The notes beneath the pieces are model-generated. The model searched no databases. It was not told where the DNA came from and saw only the letters and a program-made list of their open reading frames with translations. From assembly GCF_000801105.2 (NCBI RefSeq), contig NW_026615337.1, positions 1-64,000 of the forward strand: a stretch of 64,000 bases of DNA, read 5' to 3'. Made by a program: the position numbers and the translations under genes. Each line of letters begins with the position of its first letter. Position 1 is the stretch's first letter. Origin of the DNA: Raphanus sativus. Taxonomy: Eukaryota > Streptophyta > Magnoliopsida > Brassicales > Brassicaceae. Below, one piece after another: positions 60,694 through 64,000 of the stretch.

Positions 60694-62535
60694 ATGACGA
60701 TTGGCGACTCGAACCCCGGTACTTCCGGCGAAACATCCGAGCTTACGCCTCTGCCTCCTCCTCCTCTCTCGTCAGACTTTATGAGCTCCGTGATGGCGCG
60801 TCTCGCACATCAAGAAGAAGTTCAGAAAACGACAAACGAGCAGCTCGCAGCCCTGGTAGCTGCCCTCACCGCTCCGCTCCCGCTGGGCCGACAAGTCAAT
60901 CCCAGCCCCTCCGCCGCCATCTCTTCGACACAAACCCTCCAACGCCGGCGGAAGATCACGCAGCCGACGAATCCGATCCTAAGAGGCCTCTCGACGCCTA
61001 CCCTCCTCCGGCGACGACTGACCCGACGACGATTAGCGAGATCGCTGAGCTCAAACTCAGCCTTCAACAGATGAGCTCACAGATCCATCAAGCAACGAGC
61101 GCCGCTCCCAAGATCGACAGGGTCATCGCCTCCATTTCGTGCTCTCCCTTCGCTAGCGAGTTAACCAGAGTCCAACTCCGCAAAATAGAAAAGCTGCGCC
61201 TCCTTGAGTACAAACCTGGCGGCGACCCTGTCGAGCACCTAACGGCCTTCAACATAGCGATGACCCGAGCTCGTCTCTCCGATGAGGAAAAAGACGCAGG
61301 GTACTGTCAACTCTTCGTCGAAACATTGAACGAGCAAGCGCTAACCTGGTTCTCGCAACTCAGTGAGAACTCGATCAGAAGCTTCCGAGACCTCTCGGCT
61401 GCGTTTCTCAAGACCTACATCATGTTCACTAAGCGGGCAGCGACTGCTTCCAGCTTGTCGAATATGGCGCAAACAAAAGATCAAAGCCTCCGCGACTACA
61501 TGGAGAAGTTCAAGACGATCGTCTCCAGAGTCGACATCCCAGATCATATTGTTATCGACGCTCTGATGAACACTCTCCTCGTCAACTTCAAGTTTCGCAA
61601 GGACCTGTACTCCAATCCTACGACTTCACTCCCTGACGCTATCGCCAGGTCTCACAACTTCATCCGAATGGAGGAAGACACCAAGGCGATAATCCGTAAG
61701 CAAAATGCAGCCAAACCAACGGCAGCCAAGAGCGCAGGTGCTCGGACCGAGCCACGCCATCACGCACCAAACAATACAGGCAACCAAAAGAGCGGCATCC
61801 TCTACGTCATAGATGAGAATAATGCTCCTGTTTTGACTATGGTCGTGCACAGCAAAAAATGGAACACTTATCATCGAGAAACCGATTCTCCAGATGCATC
61901 TCCCAGTACGATGAGTATTGGAACCGTAGCTAAAGTCAATTCGGCAACCGGACCGACTAGAACGCCCATCGACCTGACAAAGCACTGCAAGTATCATGAC
62001 GTCAAAGGACACGATACGACGGAGTGCAAGTCCCTCGATCGAAAGCGGAGACTTCAAGATCCAGCCTCCCAAGCCCAAACCCAAGGGTGAGAACAGTTGG
62101 AGCAAGAACAAAGACAAGAAAACCCAGCGGAAGTCGCAGGGTAAAAACCGCAAAGGCGACCAAACAAAGGACACGGATAAAACTCCCCGAGAGACCGACG
62201 AAGATGACGACTCAGCCGATGACGACCAACCGGCCAATAGGCAGTTAATCGAGGTAATCCGCGTCCAACCACAAGGAGGGACCGAGCCAGGATCCTCTTC
62301 CGACGAAGAGAGCGACATGGAAACTTCCCCATGTACTACAGATCTACGGGCCTACCTCAAGAGAAAGCTCGAACCTTCTGCCGAGGAAACACCAGTCTCC
62401 ACCGACCTTCATCTACAGATTAATTCTAACCGAGCCAAGAGAGCATCAGCGCATGGTCATTCTCAACAACAGTCCGCCGAAGATCCAAATTGCGATCTAC
62501 GGGAAAAGCTCAACGCGAAGATGCGCGATCTGTGA
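60694..62535 (+). pseudogene. Gypsy gag gene, frameshifted
   Basis: The natural start is MTIGDSNPGTSGETSEL at 60694. The coding frame then moves to another frame between about 60890 and 60935, where PAEDHAADESDPKRPLDAYP continues the protein. The gag core (KIEKLRLLEYKPGGDPVEHL, QALTWFSQLSENSIRSFRDL) runs to a zinc-knuckle-like CKYHDVKGHDTTEC near 61985-62030. A second shift occurs about 62040-62085, before KPKPKGENSWSKNKDKK. A stop (TGA, 62533-62535) interrupts the linker. No functional product is expected. Confidence 0.85.
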
Positions 62536-64000
62536 ACAGTCCTTGACCGCAAGAAAAAGGATTCAGCCGAGGCGAGTATTGACCTCCGCGATGCACTACG
62601 TGCGAAACGAACCCAAACTCGTCCTCGGATAAACGTCATTATGGGCGAATCCCCTCCTTGCGGTGACTCGGTTCGAGCAGTCAAAGACTATCGCAGGCAA
62701 GCTACGACTTCCCAACGATGGCCTCAAAAACAGCCAAGTGATCAGCCGATCACCTTTTTGTCTGACGACACACTCGGCGTACACCTTCCTCATAACGATC
62801 CTCTGCTCGTCGTGCTCGGTATCGATAAGTATGTCGTCACGAAAGTGCTCATCGACACCGGTAGATCAGTCGATATCATTTTTCGTGAAACACTTGTGAA
62901 AATGGGAATCGATCTCGACGACGTCAAGCCATCCACTCGGACCTTGACAGGATTCAACGGATCTTCCGAAATAATCGCCGGCACAATCCGCCTCTCGGTT
63001 CATGCATGCGGAGTCACGCGAACTGTCAAGTTCTCTGTCGTCGGCTTCAAAGCTCCCTATCACGTTATACTCGGCACCCCGTGGCTACATTCGATGTGAC
63101 CGATCGCGTCAACGTACCATCAGTGTGTAAAGTTCCCGGGAACTGACAGATCGATCAAAACTCTGAAGGGGGATCAGCAGGCCGCACGAGATCTCCTGAT
63201 TGCTACAGTTAAGATTCAGCGCTCCCAGTCATTGGTTAACTCGATCTCTCCCCCAGCGAGCAAAGTTTGCCCGCAAAAGGAAGAGGTCCTCGAAGTTCCG
63301 ATCGATGACTCCGACCCGAGTAAAGTCGTCCGGGTAGGCGCGTATCTACCCGACGAAATGAAACAGAAGATCCTCGAGTTTCTAAAGCAAAACTTGTCCT
63401 CATTCGCTTGGACAATGTCTAATATGAAAGGAGTCGATCCCGCATCACGACTCACGAGCTTAACGTCGACCCCAACTTCAAGCCCATTCGCCAGAAGAGA
63501 AGAAAGTTGGGTCCGGATCGATCGAAGGCGGTCGCAGAAGAAGTCGAGCGTTTACTCGGCACTTGTTCGATTACTGAAGTCCGATACCCGGAATGGCTTG
63601 CCAATCCGGTGGTCGTCAAGAAGAAGAATGGTAAATGGCGTGTCTGCGTCGATTTTACCGACCTTAACAAAGCATGCCCTAAGGACAGCTATCCGTTACC
63701 TAGCATCGATCGCCTGGTCGAATCAACAGCCGGCAACGAGATGCTAACGTTTATGGATGCCTTCTCGGGCTACGACCAGATCTTGATGCACCCGGACGAT
63801 CGGGAGAAAACCGCATTCATCACGGATCGTGGGACTTACTGTTATAAGGTAATGCTCTTCGGACTAAAGAACGCTGGAGCAACCTATCAGCGACTTGTCA
63901 ACCGGTTGTTTGCAGACCAACTGGGAAAAACGATGGAAGTCAATATTGACGATATGCTCGTCCAATCCCTCCGAGCAGACGACCACCTGACGCATTTGAA
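62536..64000 (+). pseudogene. Gypsy pol gene, protease and reverse transcriptase part
   Basis: Continuing the last gag frame, an aspartic protease is recognisable (VLIDTGRSVDIIF, Asp at 62854-62856; the residue after DTG is Arg instead of the usual Ser or Ala). A TGA at 63097-63099 follows WLHSM. After a further shift near 63440-63446, reverse transcriptase is open to the window end: VKKKNGKWRVCVDFTDLNKA, CPKDSYPLPSIDRLV, MDAFSGYDQI and NIDDMLV near 63943-63965. Integrase should follow beyond the window; its position relative to reverse transcriptase defines gypsy. Confidence 0.88.

Larger units (their letters stand above)
60176..64000 (+). mobile_element. Ty3/gypsy LTR retrotransposon, Tat type, 5' part
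   Basis: LTR, primer site, gag, protease and reverse transcriptase follow in gypsy order and run off the window. The reading frame is broken by stops and shifts, so the copy is decayed. It is GC-richer than its surroundings. The 3' LTR lies outside, so the target duplication cannot be checked (left flank AAAAT). Confidence 0.92.

Noticed and set aside
60822..62332. Minus-strand frames within the gypsy gag
   Set aside because: GC-rich composition leaves the reverse strand open by chance; the plus strand has gag motifs.

Overview
The window reads as nuclear DNA of a Brassicaceae plant, most likely Brassica or a close relative. Genes have many GT-AG introns, and the intergenic DNA is AT-rich and packed with plant transposons. 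Four genes match Arabidopsis genes that lie close together on chromosome 2: TOE1/RAP2.7 (At2g28550), a CRM-domain gene (At2g28480), BGAL8 (At2g28470) and SAND/MON1 (At2g28390). They keep the Arabidopsis order, but several genes between TOE1 and the CRM gene are absent and have been replaced by repeats. This fits a fractionated, transposon-expanded Brassica block. Gene identities rest on protein sequences recalled from family knowledge; no search was run.

Layout. 1-5.2 kb: a decayed DUF936-like gene end, a Helitron terminus and an Emigrant-type MITE just upstream of the TATA box of TOE1. 5.5-7.6 kb: TOE1, nine coding exons with a miR172 target site. 8.4-23 kb: a DUF295 (organellar type) cluster with two intact genes and one 5'-truncated copy, all on the minus strand. 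It is interleaved with two hAT-like elements with 8-bp target duplications, two head-to-head Helitrons forming a large inverted repeat, a 118-bp SINE, a CACTA end and two copies of an unrecognised gene fragment. 24.6-25.9 kb: CRM-domain gene. 26.7-26.9 kb: a 4 x 26 bp tandem repeat beside a tRNA-like promoter. 28.0-34.1 kb: a young, full-length Copia element with a single in-frame stop. 37.2-38.7 kb: a Mutator-like element with very long inverted repeats. 42.2-46.75 kb: BGAL8, 19 exons. 47.7-48.7 kb: a three-unit polyubiquitin gene on the minus strand with a leader intron. 49.2-50.0 kb: a GC-rich non-LTR retroelement. 50.6-51.4 kb: a Cassandra TRIM carrying 5S-rRNA-like sequence in its LTRs. 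53.3-56.8 kb: MON1, 14 exons. 59.5-60.1 kb: a small unrecognised gene fragment. 60.2 kb to the end: the 5' part of a decayed Ty3/gypsy element of the Tat type.

The genes are unrelated housekeeping or regulatory genes and do not form a pathway: TOE1 is a flowering repressor, the CRM protein probably acts in organelle RNA processing, BGAL8 in the cell wall, polyubiquitin in proteolysis and MON1 in Rab7-dependent vacuolar traffic. The most distinctive content is the repeat landscape. At least eight transposon families can be delimited from termini and target-site duplications seen directly here. The DUF295 cluster shows duplication, patchwork similarity and a transposon insertion whose empty site survives in the sister copy.
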